Assembly: GCA_902799245.1 (NCBI GenBank)
Contig: CADBZY010000001.1
Coordinates: 124,001 to 188,000 of the forward strand
Direction of reading: 5' to 3'
DNA length: 64,000 bases
Source: an uncultured Ruminococcus sp.
GTDB taxonomy: Bacteria > Bacillota > Clostridia > Oscillospirales > Acutalibacteraceae
Positions 49,909-58,632 of this stretch are shown piece by piece. Position 1 is the stretch's first letter. Each line of letters opens with the position of its first letter. The notes below the pieces were generated by a model, which saw only the letters and a list, made by a program, of their open reading frames with translations, was not told the DNA's origin and searched no databases. The position numbers were made by a program, and so were the translations under genes.

Positions 49909-52680
49909 ATGGTATGGCACAATGCAGACAAAGAAGAAGTGGCCATGGAGCTTGACTCCCAGCCCAAAAGAGGTCTTACCGATCTCAACGCGGGCGTTCG
50001 CCGAGCGGCTTTTGGCGTGAATACGACATATACCACGCGCAAGAGATCGGGATTCGCGGTTTTTATGGGAAAACTGCTTTCTCCTCTCAGCGTGATACTG
50101 ATTCTTATCTCAGGGCTGTCGGCCGCGGTGAATATAGCCAATTTTTACGCCGGCGCTGCTGACCGCGTGTCGCTGGCCTTCAATCTTGCCTACGCCGGAA
50201 CGATTATGCTTTCCGCTATCGTTCTTGACATCGTGCGTTCGGCGAGGGAGCTCTCCGCCAACAGCACCATCGTGGACATCAAGCGGAACGCTCTCACATA
50301 CGTGCGGGTCAGACGCAACGGTATTATCAAGGAAATTCTCACCGAGGAGCTTGTTCCCGGCGACATCATCCAGCTCGAGGTCGGCGACATCATTCCCGCC
50401 GACGGCAGACTGCTCATCACCCGCTCGTTCATGTGCGATGAACGGGTGCTCACCGGCGACGACACGCCTTCCCTGAAGGATGCAGGTCAGGTGCTTCCCG
50501 AGGAAACGCCTCTCGCACAGCGCTGCAACATGGCTTACGCCGGAACCGTCGCCGTCACCGGACGCGCGGTGATGCTGGTGACGGAAACCGGTTCCCGCAC
50601 ACAGCTCGCCCTCGCCCACGGCAAGCGCCCCAAGCTCATCAGCAACCGCACGCCGCTGGTCAGGAACGCCATCTCCATCCGTTCCTTCGGGGTTTGGCTC
50701 GTGCTCTGCACCATTATTTCCGTTCTTTCGATTTATGCTCTCGGGCTGGATCTCCGATCTATTACAATCGGCTTTTCGGAGATTAAAAAATTCGTCATCG
50801 CCAATTTTGAAGTGATTCCCGACTATCTCAAATCCATGCAGCGGCATTCCGGAGCGGATGCTCTGTTTGACGGGATACTCTTCTTTCTCACGCTGGTGAT
50901 CTGCACCGTTCCCGTGGGACTGCCGCAGAACTTCATGCGCTCCATTGCCAAGGGCATTGCATACCTCAAAAACGAGGGCATCATGCTCCACCGCTTCAAG
51001 AAAACCGAGGTCATCGGCTGTACCTCGGTCATCTGCACCGACAAGTCCGGAACGCTCACCCTTGACCGTCCCAGCGTGGTGAAGGCATGGCCCGCCGGAG
51101 ATTCTCCCGCTGCTGTCAGCGAGGGATTCTGGTCGGAGGATATGAAGTACCTTATGCGATGCTGCACGCTCTGCTGTGACAGAAAGCTCTTTGAAAAGAC
51201 CGACGCCGAGGGAGATGTCATCGGCTGCGATCCCATCGAAGAAGCCATTTTTGACGCCTTCGTCAGCAACGGCGGGAATATTGAAGAGCTGCTCGACCGC
51301 TACCCGCGCGTTTCTGAGGTACCGTTTGATTCCTCCCGCAGGCTTATGACGGTGATCTACCAGGTGAACGGGGTTTATATGACTGTCACCAAGGGCGCGC
51401 CGGAGGTTCTCATCGCCAGATGCACCGAGGTCGATTCCGAGGAGATTAACAGACAGGCCAGGGCGATGTTCGACGACGGGCTGAAGGTAATTGCCGTCGC
51501 CGTGCAGTCGCTCGGAAGGCTCCCCGAAAAAATCACTCCCGAAACCGTCGAAAAGGATCTCACCTTCATCGGTCTTTTGGGACTGGACGATCCCTGCCGC
51601 GAGGATGTCTGCGAGGCCGTAGAGGTCTGCACCGAAGCGGGAATCCGCACCGTGATGATCACGGGCGATCACCCCGAAACCGCCGCTTCGCTGGCCCGCA
51701 AACTGCATATCCTGGGCGAGGACGAAGCGGTTATCACCGGCGACGAACTGGCCGGCATGTCCGACAGAAAGCTCAGGTCGGTCATAGAAAACTATTCCGT
51801 ATTCGCGAGAATCACACCGGAGGACAAGGTGCGCATCATCAATAGCTGGCAGTCCAAGGGCGCCTGCGTGCTGATGACCGCGGGAGGAATGACCGACGCG
51901 CCTGCCCTTCACAGGGCGGATATAAGCTGTTCCGCTGAGGAAACTGCCACCGATGTCGCCGTTGACGCGGCGGATATTACCCTTGCGGACAGCAGCTTTG
52001 TCAACATCTGCCCCATGATCCGGCGCGGCAGACAGATCAGAAAGAATCTGAGAAACCTCACCGAATTCAGCGTGACATGCGCCATCACGCAGACCGTTCT
52101 CATGCTGCTGGGCGGAACATTGTTCAGGGTGAATATGCTGGGGCTGCTTCCGCTTGTCCTGCTGAATCTCATGCTTTTCCTCTTTGTGCAGCCGTGCTTT
52201 GCCAACGAGCATTGCGATAAATATATAATGAAAAGAATGCCCGATGATAACACCGGCGAAATTCTCGGCAAATTTGAGAGATACCGCTCATGGATCGCCG
52301 CGCTTTACATAGTATTCAATTCCGTTATTGCTTATATGACCGGAAACGGCGCTTTCCGCCTGCATCCCGCAGGCGGCGCCAGAACGGGTATCACCATGGC
52401 GTTCGCCGCCATGAGCCTCGGGCTTCTGCTGCACGCCCTTCTTTCCCGTTCCGAAAGACCTCTGGCCGCGGCGGGTGTCTTCCGCAATATCAAAATGCTG
52501 TTCAGCGTCTTGTTCATTGCGGCGGCGGTGGTTCTGCTGATCACGCTTCCGTGGACAGCGCAGCTCTGCGGCTTCTCTCCGCTCAGCATCCGTGAATGGT
52601 GCATTGTCGGCGCGCTGCTGTTGATTCAGCTGGTTGTATGGGAATATCCCAAGCTGTATGTCGCTGTGAAAATCAAATAA
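49909..52680 (+). CDS. P-type ATPase-like protein with altered catalytic motifs
   Basis: 923 residues with the full P-type layout: two N-terminal helices, A domain, two helices, P and N domains, and six C-terminal helices. The phosphorylation site is CTDKSGTLT (Thr to Ser). N-domain KGAPE and P-domain MITGDHPETA are kept. Three other key sites differ: the A-domain TGE(S) reads LTGDDTPS; the P-domain TGDGxND reads TAGGMTD, losing the Mg-binding Asp; and the M4 PEGLP reads PVGLP, losing the ion-binding Glu. It may be an inactive or regulatory relative. It belongs to the CtpE/MgtA-like Ca/Mg group by general form. AGGAGG lies 12 nt upstream of ATG 49909. Confidence 0.85.
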   Translation: MVWHNADKEEVAMELDSQPKRGLTDLNAGVRRAAFGVNTTYTTRKRSGFAVFMGKLLSPLSVILILISGLSAAVNIANFYAGAADRVSLAFNLAYAGTIMLSAIVLDIVRSARELSANSTIVDIKRNALTYVRVRRNGIIKEILTEELVPGDIIQLEVGDIIPADGRLLITRSFMCDERVLTGDDTPSLKDAGQVLPEETPLAQRCNMAYAGTVAVTGRAVMLVTETGSRTQLALAHGKRPKLISNRTPLVRNAISIRSFGVWLVLCTIISVLSIYALGLDLRSITIGFSEIKKFVIANFEVIPDYLKSMQRHSGADALFDGILFFLTLVICTVPVGLPQNFMRSIAKGIAYLKNEGIMLHRFKKTEVIGCTSVICTDKSGTLTLDRPSVVKAWPAGDSPAAVSEGFWSEDMKYLMRCCTLCCDRKLFEKTDAEGDVIGCDPIEEAIFDAFVSNGGNIEELLDRYPRVSEVPFDSSRRLMTVIYQVNGVYMTVTKGAPEVLIARCTEVDSEEINRQARAMFDDGLKVIAVAVQSLGRLPEKITPETVEKDLTFIGLLGLDDPCREDVCEAVEVCTEAGIRTVMITGDHPETAASLARKLHILGEDEAVITGDELAGMSDRKLRSVIENYSVFARITPEDKVRIINSWQSKGACVLMTAGGMTDAPALHRADISCSAEETATDVAVDAADITLADSSFVNICPMIRRGRQIRKNLRNLTEFSVTCAITQTVLMLLGGTLFRVNMLGLLPLVLLNLMLFLFVQPCFANEHCDKYIMKRMPDDNTGEILGKFERYRSWIAALYIVFNSVIAYMTGNGAFRLHPAGGARTGITMAFAAMSLGLLLHALLSRSERPLAAAGVFRNIKMLFSVLFIAAAVVLLITLPWTAQLCGFSPLSIREWCIVGALLLIQLVVWEYPKLYVAVKIK

Positions 52681-52786
52681 GCATCACAAAAAATTCCATT
52701 CATATAATTCATCAGTCCGCGCACAATATTACTGCGACGCACGGATAACGATTCTTGAGATTATATTAAAGGAGTGCTGTTGTATT

Positions 52787-52987
52787 ATGTCCAACAAATC
52801 AAGCAACAGAATAGTTGTCCCCGAGGCAAGAGAAGCCCTTGACCGTTTTAAGATGGAAGCCGCCAACGAAGTCGGCGTTAACCTCAAGGAGGGCTACAAC
52901 GGTCATCTCACATCCCGCGAGGCAGGCAGCATCGGCGGTCAGATGGTGAAAAAGATGATCGAATCCTATGAAAACAGCGTAAAGTAA
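52787..52987 (+). CDS. Small acid-soluble spore protein, alpha/beta type
   Basis: 66 residues, the normal SASP length. Family signatures: VVPEAREALDRFKMEAANEV around the GPR protease site (cleavage after the Glu in KMEAAN), and GHLTSREAGSIGGQMVKKMI. These proteins coat spore DNA and are degraded at germination. Expected control is sigma-G in the forespore. A weak GCATC-N15-CATATAA lies upstream (52681-52707), but its spacing is off, so I do not claim it. RBS AAAGGAG 11 nt upstream of ATG. Confidence 0.95.
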   Translation: MSNKSSNRIVVPEAREALDRFKMEAANEVGVNLKEGYNGHLTSREAGSIGGQMVKKMIESYENSVK

Positions 52988-53037
52988 CAGCTGTCTTCAT
53001 TCCGTTACAGTCATAACCCGATATTGACAATTGAAAG

Positions 53038-53081
53038 GCGGAGAGTATGCGTATGATTGACCTGCTCTCCGCTGTTTTTTT
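53038..53081 (+). terminator. Intrinsic terminator after the SASP gene
   Basis: GCGGAGAG (53038-53045) / CTCTCCGC (53065-53072) followed by TGTTTTTTTT. Confidence 0.82.
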
Positions 53082-53214
53082 GGCATTATCATCGCAGCAG
53101 GATTGGAAAATAATAATAATTTTACAATTATACCGATTGATTAACCAAAAACTATGATGTATAATAAATAGGAATTATCAATGGTAACAAAATTATTAAA
53201 AATTCGATAAATAC

Positions 53215-53243
53215 GTGCAACTGTCGTTTTTTTGTGTTATAAT
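53215..53243 (+). promoter_or_regulatory. Promoter of the class A PBP gene
   Basis: -10 TATAAT (53238-53243) with a weak -35 GTGCAA (53215-53220) at 17-bp spacing. Confidence 0.5.
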
Positions 53244-53295
53244 TATCAGGATAATAACCATAGAATACGAAACTAATCGGGAGGCGATATTCTAA

Positions 53296-55776
53296 ATGGG
53301 ATTTCAGGACTCTTTTGACAGCATTACCAAAAAGATAAAAGGCAGCCTGAATAAAGACTCCGGCAGCTCCGGCAACGGTTCCGCCGGTTCACGTCCGCGC
53401 GCTTCACGGACTTCTCCCTCCGGAGGAGTGCGGCGAAGCACCCCCGGTGTGCGCAGCGCGGAGGGTTTCAAGTCGTCATCGGGCAGCAAATTAACCTCCG
53501 GCAGGAAAAAGACGGACGATAGGTCAGACAAGCCGAAATGGCTGGCGGTTCTGCTTCGTTCCGGCGGGTACATCGCCAAGACGTTTGCAACCATGCTGCT
53601 GATCATGGTCATTACCACATGTATTGTCGGCGCGACGGCGATGATCTATGTGCTGGCATTCCTTGACAAGAGCGTGAGCGATATTGACCTCACCCAGCTC
53701 AAGCTGAATTATACTACGACCATCTTCGCTTATGACAGCAATCAGGAGCTGATCAAATACGAAACCATGCACGGCACAGAAAACCGCGAATGGGTCGATT
53801 ACGACGAAATGCCCCAGTATGCCAAGGACGCGGCTGTCGCCGTTGAGGACGAGCGCTTCTGGAACCATCACGGCGTGGACTGGAAGAGTACCACCTTCGC
53901 TTTTGCCAACATGTTCCTCGGTCTGTCCAAGAATGACCGCGGCGGTTCCACCATCACGCAGCAGCTGATCAAGAATGTCACCAAGGAGGACGCCCACAGC
54001 GTCAACCGAAAGCTGAAGGAAATATTCAAGGCTCTCGAGCTGGAGAAAAAGTACACAAAGCCGCAGGTGTTAGAGGCATATCTCAACGTCATTGCGCTGG
54101 GCAACGGCTGCAACGGTCTTCAGACCGCCGCGCAGACCTATTTCGGCAAGAACGCCAAGGAGCTGAATCTCGCGGAATCCGCGGCCATCGTCGGCATCAC
54201 AAAATATCCGTCCAAATACAATCCCTTCTATCACCCCGATGAGAATCAGAAGCGTCAGCGCTATGTTCTCAAAAAAATGTACGAAAACGGATTCATCTCC
54301 AAGACAGAATACGACGATGCGCTCCAGGATGATTACATCTCACGTCTCAACGTCGCAGCAAAGAATCAGAATTCCGTTACGAAATACTGGAGCTGGTACA
54401 CCGAACAGATCTTCACCGATGTGGTGAAGGATTTGCAGAAGCGGAACGGTCTGACCGAGAGCGAAGCCCGCTTCCAGATGTACAACGGCGGCTTCAATAT
54501 CTACGCCAACGTTGACATGGATCTCCAGAACAAGGCGGAGGCCATTTTCAAGAACAAAACCGGCAACAACACCAATTACTGGCGCAAATTCCCGCGTTCC
54601 GTCCAGCCGCAGTGCGCTATCGCCATTCTGAACTATAACGGTGAGATAAAAGCGATCGTCGGCGCCCGCGGTGAAAAGAACGCCAACCGTATTCAGAACC
54701 ACGCCTCTCAGTCCCGCCGACAGCCAGGTTCGTCCATCAAGCCGCTCAGCGCCTACGGTCTGGCGGTGGAATTGGGTGTGCTGGAGTATTCCACGCCTGT
54801 CACCGACGAACAGATGACCATCCGGGACAACGGTCAGACCATTAAATGGCCGAGAAACGACAGCCGTCATTACAGAGGCAATATTCCCGCTGTCAAGGGT
54901 CTTGAAATTTCGGCCAACTGCGTCGCCGCACGAATTGTCCGTTATATCACCCCTCAGCAGAGCTATAATTTCCTTACCGAAAGGCTCTCCATCAAGCTCA
55001 ACGAAAACGACAACAACTTAGCTCCCATGTCGGTCGGCGCTCTTACCGACGGCGTTACGGTGCTTGAGATGGCGGCCGGTTACGTCATGTTCGGCAGCGG
55101 CGGTATATACTACTCGCCCGCAAGCTACTCGCTGGTAACGGACCAGCAGGGCAATACCGTGCTTGAAAACACCACCGCCCGCGGCGTGAGAGTCATGAAG
55201 GAGGACGCTGCCTCGGTTATGAACCGTATGCTGCTCGCTCCTGTCAACGGCGGCGGCGGTACAGCTCGAAGCGCAAAGATCAGCGGCTTCGACACCTTCG
55301 GAAAGACCGGTACAACAAGTGACGTCAAGGACCGCTATTTCTGCGGCGGTACTCCCTACTACGTAGGCGCCTGCTGGTACGGCTATGCCGACAACAAACG
55401 CCTCGAATACACCGCCAACTACGCTATGCAGGCGTGGACCTATGTCATGCGCGCGGCGCACAAGGGGCTGCCTTCCAAGCGCTTCAACCTCAGCAATAAC
55501 GTCGTCTCCCGTTCCTACTGCACGCTTTCGGGCGGTTTTGCCAGCGCAAACTGCGGCTCCACTGCCACGGGGTATTATTCGAGGAATTCGGCGCTTCCGA
55601 TATGTCCCGTTCACGGAGGAGGCGCGATGACCAAGTCATTTACCGCGCTGCTCGCCGATTCGAGTTCCTTCCGCACCACCACCAAGGCTACCACGGAATC
55701 CACCACGGAGGGCACGACTGACACGACAAAGGCCGCTGAAAAGACGACATCCGCCACACAGGCTCCTGTCGGTTAA
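53296..55776 (+). CDS. Class A penicillin-binding protein (PBP1A-type)
   Basis: 826 residues. Cytoplasmic Ser/Arg/Lys-rich tail (1-75), one membrane helix (about 93-120), GT51 glycosyltransferase (about 165-330: EDERFWNHHGVDW with the catalytic Glu, GGSTITQQLIKN, LEAYLNVI, AQTYFGKNAKEL) and transpeptidase (about 430-720: SxxK in QPGSSIKPL, SxN in ISANCVA, KTG in FGKTGTTSDV). It polymerises and cross-links peptidoglycan. The C-terminal 40 residues are Thr/Glu/Ala-rich, a wall-type extension outside the membrane. GGGAGG precedes the ATG by 9 nt. Confidence 0.96.
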   Translation: MGFQDSFDSITKKIKGSLNKDSGSSGNGSAGSRPRASRTSPSGGVRRSTPGVRSAEGFKSSSGSKLTSGRKKTDDRSDKPKWLAVLLRSGGYIAKTFATMLLIMVITTCIVGATAMIYVLAFLDKSVSDIDLTQLKLNYTTTIFAYDSNQELIKYETMHGTENREWVDYDEMPQYAKDAAVAVEDERFWNHHGVDWKSTTFAFANMFLGLSKNDRGGSTITQQLIKNVTKEDAHSVNRKLKEIFKALELEKKYTKPQVLEAYLNVIALGNGCNGLQTAAQTYFGKNAKELNLAESAAIVGITKYPSKYNPFYHPDENQKRQRYVLKKMYENGFISKTEYDDALQDDYISRLNVAAKNQNSVTKYWSWYTEQIFTDVVKDLQKRNGLTESEARFQMYNGGFNIYANVDMDLQNKAEAIFKNKTGNNTNYWRKFPRSVQPQCAIAILNYNGEIKAIVGARGEKNANRIQNHASQSRRQPGSSIKPLSAYGLAVELGVLEYSTPVTDEQMTIRDNGQTIKWPRNDSRHYRGNIPAVKGLEISANCVAARIVRYITPQQSYNFLTERLSIKLNENDNNLAPMSVGALTDGVTVLEMAAGYVMFGSGGIYYSPASYSLVTDQQGNTVLENTTARGVRVMKEDAASVMNRMLLAPVNGGGGTARSAKISGFDTFGKTGTTSDVKDRYFCGGTPYYVGACWYGYADNKRLEYTANYAMQAWTYVMRAAHKGLPSKRFNLSNNVVSRSYCTLSGGFASANCGSTATGYYSRNSALPICPVHGGGAMTKSFTALLADSSSFRTTTKATTESTTEGTTDTTKAAEKTTSATQAPVG

Positions 55777-55836
55777 TGGATCCGACATGGTAGCTTTTTC
55801 CGGAAAGTCAACACAGTTATTATGAATTATGACGGT

Positions 55837-55878
55837 CGGCTCATGCGATTGCGCTGCAACCATGAGCCGGCTGTTTTT
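55837..55878 (+). terminator. Intrinsic terminator after the PBP gene
   Basis: CGGCTCATG (55837-55845) / CATGAGCCG (55861-55869) then GCTGTTTTTC. Confidence 0.85.
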
Positions 55879-56067
55879 CTATTTCACCTGTTCTTTTTCC
55901 TTTTTATCAAAACAATCGTATGTATGAAAAAAATTATGTTCTTTTATAAATTTTCTTTTAATTTGTAGTTGATAGAATACAAAATCTATGCTATACTTTA
56001 TGTAGTCAGATACTCAATCCTGATTTTTTTGCAATGTATATTTACATTTTAAGGAGTAGATCTTGGC

Positions 56068-57357
56068 TTGACTGCAAAAATAAAATACAAATTCTCAAGG
56101 GCGTTGCAGCGATGGTCAGATTTCAGTACGGACGAGAGAATCATTACCGTTTGCGTAATTGCTCTCTTTCTGCCGTATTTTCTGGTAGCGGTTCCCGCGC
56201 TTCTCGCGGTATTTCGCGCGTTGCTGCACCCTGCTGTACGCAGACGGATGACGGAAGTATCATCCTCCGGGTTTATTTATGCCGCTCTGCCTATTTTCGT
56301 ATTCCCCGCGGTCGTGTTCCGCAACTGGTTCGGACTGTTCGGCGGCATCGTGCTGTGGCTGATGCTGGTTTTTATGCTCTTTCTCTTCTCCGTAATGAGA
56401 AGGCGCTTTTACAACAATATTATTGACCTGATGCTCATTCTCAGCTTGACCTCTGTGATGGTCGCCATCGTCAGTAAGTTTGTTTTTAATTATTTCGGCA
56501 TCTCGATGTACCATTTTGTGTTCGGAGCACACGGAGCGATGCTGAATTCCACCTATCAGGGAAGCGGCCATTTCTTTGGCTTCCTGTTTGATACGGTGCG
56601 ATCGGCTTCGGTTTTCTGGAATCCGAATTACTATGGCTATTTGCTGGAGCTCTTTGTCATTTTAGCTCTCTATCGCTTTGAAAAACGTCATTCTCCGTGG
56701 TATCTTGTCATTCTGTTTGTCAATATCGGCAGCATTCTTCTCTGCGACTGCCGCACCGCTTGGGCTGCGCTCGGCGCCGCGCTGCTGTTTTACGCCGTCC
56801 ATTACAAGCACAATGTCAAGTGGGTTGTCGTTACGATGCTGATTACTGTCTGCGTGGTCATCATCATATTGCTGGTGCCTATGTTCTCAGGAAGACTTGC
56901 TTCCAACATTATCAATTATGACGTTGACAAGCGCTCTAAAATCTGGAGCGACGCCATCCACTGGATAAGACATCGTCCGGTTTTCGGCTACGGCATGGAT
57001 TCTTACCGCAAAATCTGTATTGACACCGGCGCGCCGCGCGTGCGCTGGCATTCCCACAACATCATTCTCAACATTCTGCTTGACTTCGGCGCGGTTGGCC
57101 TTGCCTATTTCAGCGCGATGATCGGCAGAATCGTCAAGGTGCTCAATAAACCGCAGTTCTGCGTGGCTTTCAGCCAGATACGCAGCCTGATTATGGTGGC
57201 GGGACTTGCCACTCTCATTCACGGCGTCACCGACGTGCCGATTTTAGGCGTTCAGTCGGCATTGGGTCTGATTTTTGTCATTTCGGGCTGCAGCGTCGAA
57301 CGCAATGAGCGTGTATGCAAGCAGCTGAGCAATTTCTGTGAGATCTACGAAAAATAA
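56068..57357 (+). CDS. O-antigen ligase / Wzy-like membrane protein
   Basis: 429 residues with about ten membrane helices. The Wzy_C-type region has the large outer loop (FWNPNYYGYLLELFVILALY, then CRTAWAALGAALL) and the conserved RSKIWSDAIHWIRHRPVFGYGM followed by RWHSHNIILNILLDFGAVGL; the Arg and His in these blocks are the usual functional residues. Such proteins join or transfer glycan chains (O-antigen, teichuronic-type polymers, or S-layer glycans). The start is TTG at 56068 with AAGGAG 11 nt upstream. No glycosyltransferase cluster is adjacent. Confidence 0.85.
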   Translation: MTAKIKYKFSRALQRWSDFSTDERIITVCVIALFLPYFLVAVPALLAVFRALLHPAVRRRMTEVSSSGFIYAALPIFVFPAVVFRNWFGLFGGIVLWLMLVFMLFLFSVMRRRFYNNIIDLMLILSLTSVMVAIVSKFVFNYFGISMYHFVFGAHGAMLNSTYQGSGHFFGFLFDTVRSASVFWNPNYYGYLLELFVILALYRFEKRHSPWYLVILFVNIGSILLCDCRTAWAALGAALLFYAVHYKHNVKWVVVTMLITVCVVIIILLVPMFSGRLASNIINYDVDKRSKIWSDAIHWIRHRPVFGYGMDSYRKICIDTGAPRVRWHSHNIILNILLDFGAVGLAYFSAMIGRIVKVLNKPQFCVAFSQIRSLIMVAGLATLIHGVTDVPILGVQSALGLIFVISGCSVERNERVCKQLSNFCEIYEK

Positions 57358-57380
57358 AATAGTTTTTTACATTTCAATCA

Positions 57381-57415
57381 ACCGACTTCGGTACCATCCG
57401 GGTCGGTTTTTTTGT
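57381..57415 (+). terminator. Intrinsic terminator after the O-antigen-ligase-like gene
   Basis: ACCGACTTCGG pairs imperfectly with CCGGGTCGGT, followed by T8. Confidence 0.78.
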
Positions 57416-57428
57416 TGTCCCAAGACTT

Positions 57429-57457
57429 TCATATTTTCACCCTTTATTGAATACTAT
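57429..57457 (+). promoter_or_regulatory. Candidate sigma-E promoter of spoIIID
   Basis: TCATATT (57429-57435) fits the sigma-E -35 (KMATATT). After exactly 14 bp, AATACTAT (57450-57457) matches the -10 CATACAAT at 6 of 8 positions. spoIIID is under sigma-E in Bacillus. The ATG of spoIIID is about 95 bp downstream. Confidence 0.6.
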
Positions 57458-57550
57458 TTATCGATACCGTCAAAAAGAGAAAATGTAAAAGACAATCCGT
57501 CAACCAATAAAAATGCTCAAAATGCAGCACTTAATTCAGGAGGGAAAAGT

Positions 57551-57835
57551 ATGAGAGACAATCCGCAGGAAGCAGAGCGGAGAGCCGAGGCTCTGGGAAA
57601 ATACATAGTCGCCAACAGAGCCACCGTACGGGCCACCGCTGCCGCGACGGGAATATCCAAATCCACCGTTCACAAGGAAGTGACCCGCCGTTTGAAGGAA
57701 ATTGACCTGGACTTGTACGAACAGGTGAGAGACATTCTGGATCTGAACAAATCCGAACGGCACATCAGAGGCGGCTACGCGACACGTGAAAAGTACCGCA
57801 AACTTGCCCAATCCAACGGCGACACACAAATTTAA
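57551..57835 (+). CDS. spoIIID: Sporulation transcription factor SpoIIID
   Basis: 94 residues, the usual size. The HTH is TVRATAAATGISKSTVHKEV, followed by TRRLKEIDLDLYEQVRDILD and the basic C-terminal helix RGGYATREKYRKL that grips the minor groove. It adjusts sigma-E regulon genes in the mother cell. CAGGAGGG precedes the ATG; the frame is open further upstream but has no RBS. It lies away from the sigE locus, next to an HD-domain gene rather than the spoIIQ/mreB-type neighbours of other species. Confidence 0.96.
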   Translation: MRDNPQEAERRAEALGKYIVANRATVRATAAATGISKSTVHKEVTRRLKEIDLDLYEQVRDILDLNKSERHIRGGYATREKYRKLAQSNGDTQI

Positions 57836-57912
57836 CAATCTTAACAAACCATCTATTGCATTTCATGAAATTTTATGTAAAATATTGATTAGTGACAAAT
57901 GCATTCACTATT

Positions 57913-57950
57913 ACCCTCAACCTAAAGAAACCTTCACTCTTCACCCTAAA
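57913..57950 (-). repeat. Short decayed heptamer array
   Basis: CCCTCAACCTAAAGAAACCTTCACTCTTCACCC split over the segment: units CCCTCAA, CCTTCAC and TTCACCC can be read on a 7-bp period with gaps. It lies between spoIIID and the HD-domain gene. Confidence 0.5.
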
Positions 57951-57986
57951 CTGAAATCTACTGCCTGAAAAAAGGGGAATTATAAA

Positions 57987-58478
57987 ATGCCGGAAATATC
58001 TCAGCTGCTTGGCGCGATGATAACATATTACAGGGGCGACGTTTCCATAATTCAACATTTCATCCAAGTGCACGACCTCGCCCGCACCATCGGAATATTG
58101 GAAGGACTCGACAAGGACACGCTCTACACCCTCGAAGCGGCGGCGGCGGTACATGACATCGGCGCCCACATCTGCGAATTGAAGTACGGCAGATGCGACG
58201 GCGAACTGCTGGCGCAGGAGGGGCCGGAGCTTGCAAGGGACATGCTTACCGCGCTGGGATTTGACGCCAAAGTGATCGTCCGCGTCTGCTGGCTGGTGGG
58301 GCACCGCCACACCTACCGCAAGGCGGATGGCTGGGATCACCAGATACTCATTGAATCTGAATGTCTGGTTACTCTCTGCGAGGAAAACGCCTCCCACGAG
58401 AGGATAGAGGAGGCCTATGAAACTGTATTCATCACAGAGACCGGCAAGTTCTTCTGCAAAAAAATGTTCGATATTTAA
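57987..58478 (+). CDS. HD domain protein
   Basis: 163 residues. The metal-binding HD pattern is present: HFIQVHDLARTIG (first His), AAAVHDIGAH (HD), and a later VGHRHTYRK with further His. Members are phosphohydrolases acting on nucleotides or phosphorylated metabolites; this short, stand-alone type is common in Clostridia and its substrate is not known. The RBS AAAAAGGGG is moderate. Confidence 0.88.
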   Translation: MPEISQLLGAMITYYRGDVSIIQHFIQVHDLARTIGILEGLDKDTLYTLEAAAAVHDIGAHICELKYGRCDGELLAQEGPELARDMLTALGFDAKVIVRVCWLVGHRHTYRKADGWDHQILIESECLVTLCEENASHERIEEAYETVFITETGKFFCKKMFDI

Positions 58479-58632
58479 TCAGAAATAATTTACGTCGTGA
58501 AAAGACAATAAAAAAAGATTATAAAATTAAAATTTTGTGTTGATTTTTTTTAAAAAATGATTATAATATTATATAGCAGGTTTTTATATTTGTATTGAGA
58601 TCGGAAAGGAAGCGGTTGAAATTTTTAACGAT

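Noticed and set aside
50110-52212. 700-codon open frame antisense to the P-type ATPase gene
   Set aside because: Mirror of the GC-rich third positions of the ATPase gene; no start site or domain.
52681-52707. Sigma-G promoter GCATC / CATATAA before the SASP gene
   Set aside because: Spacer of 15 bp instead of 17-18, and each box has a mismatch; a sigma-G promoter is expected but this is not good enough to claim.
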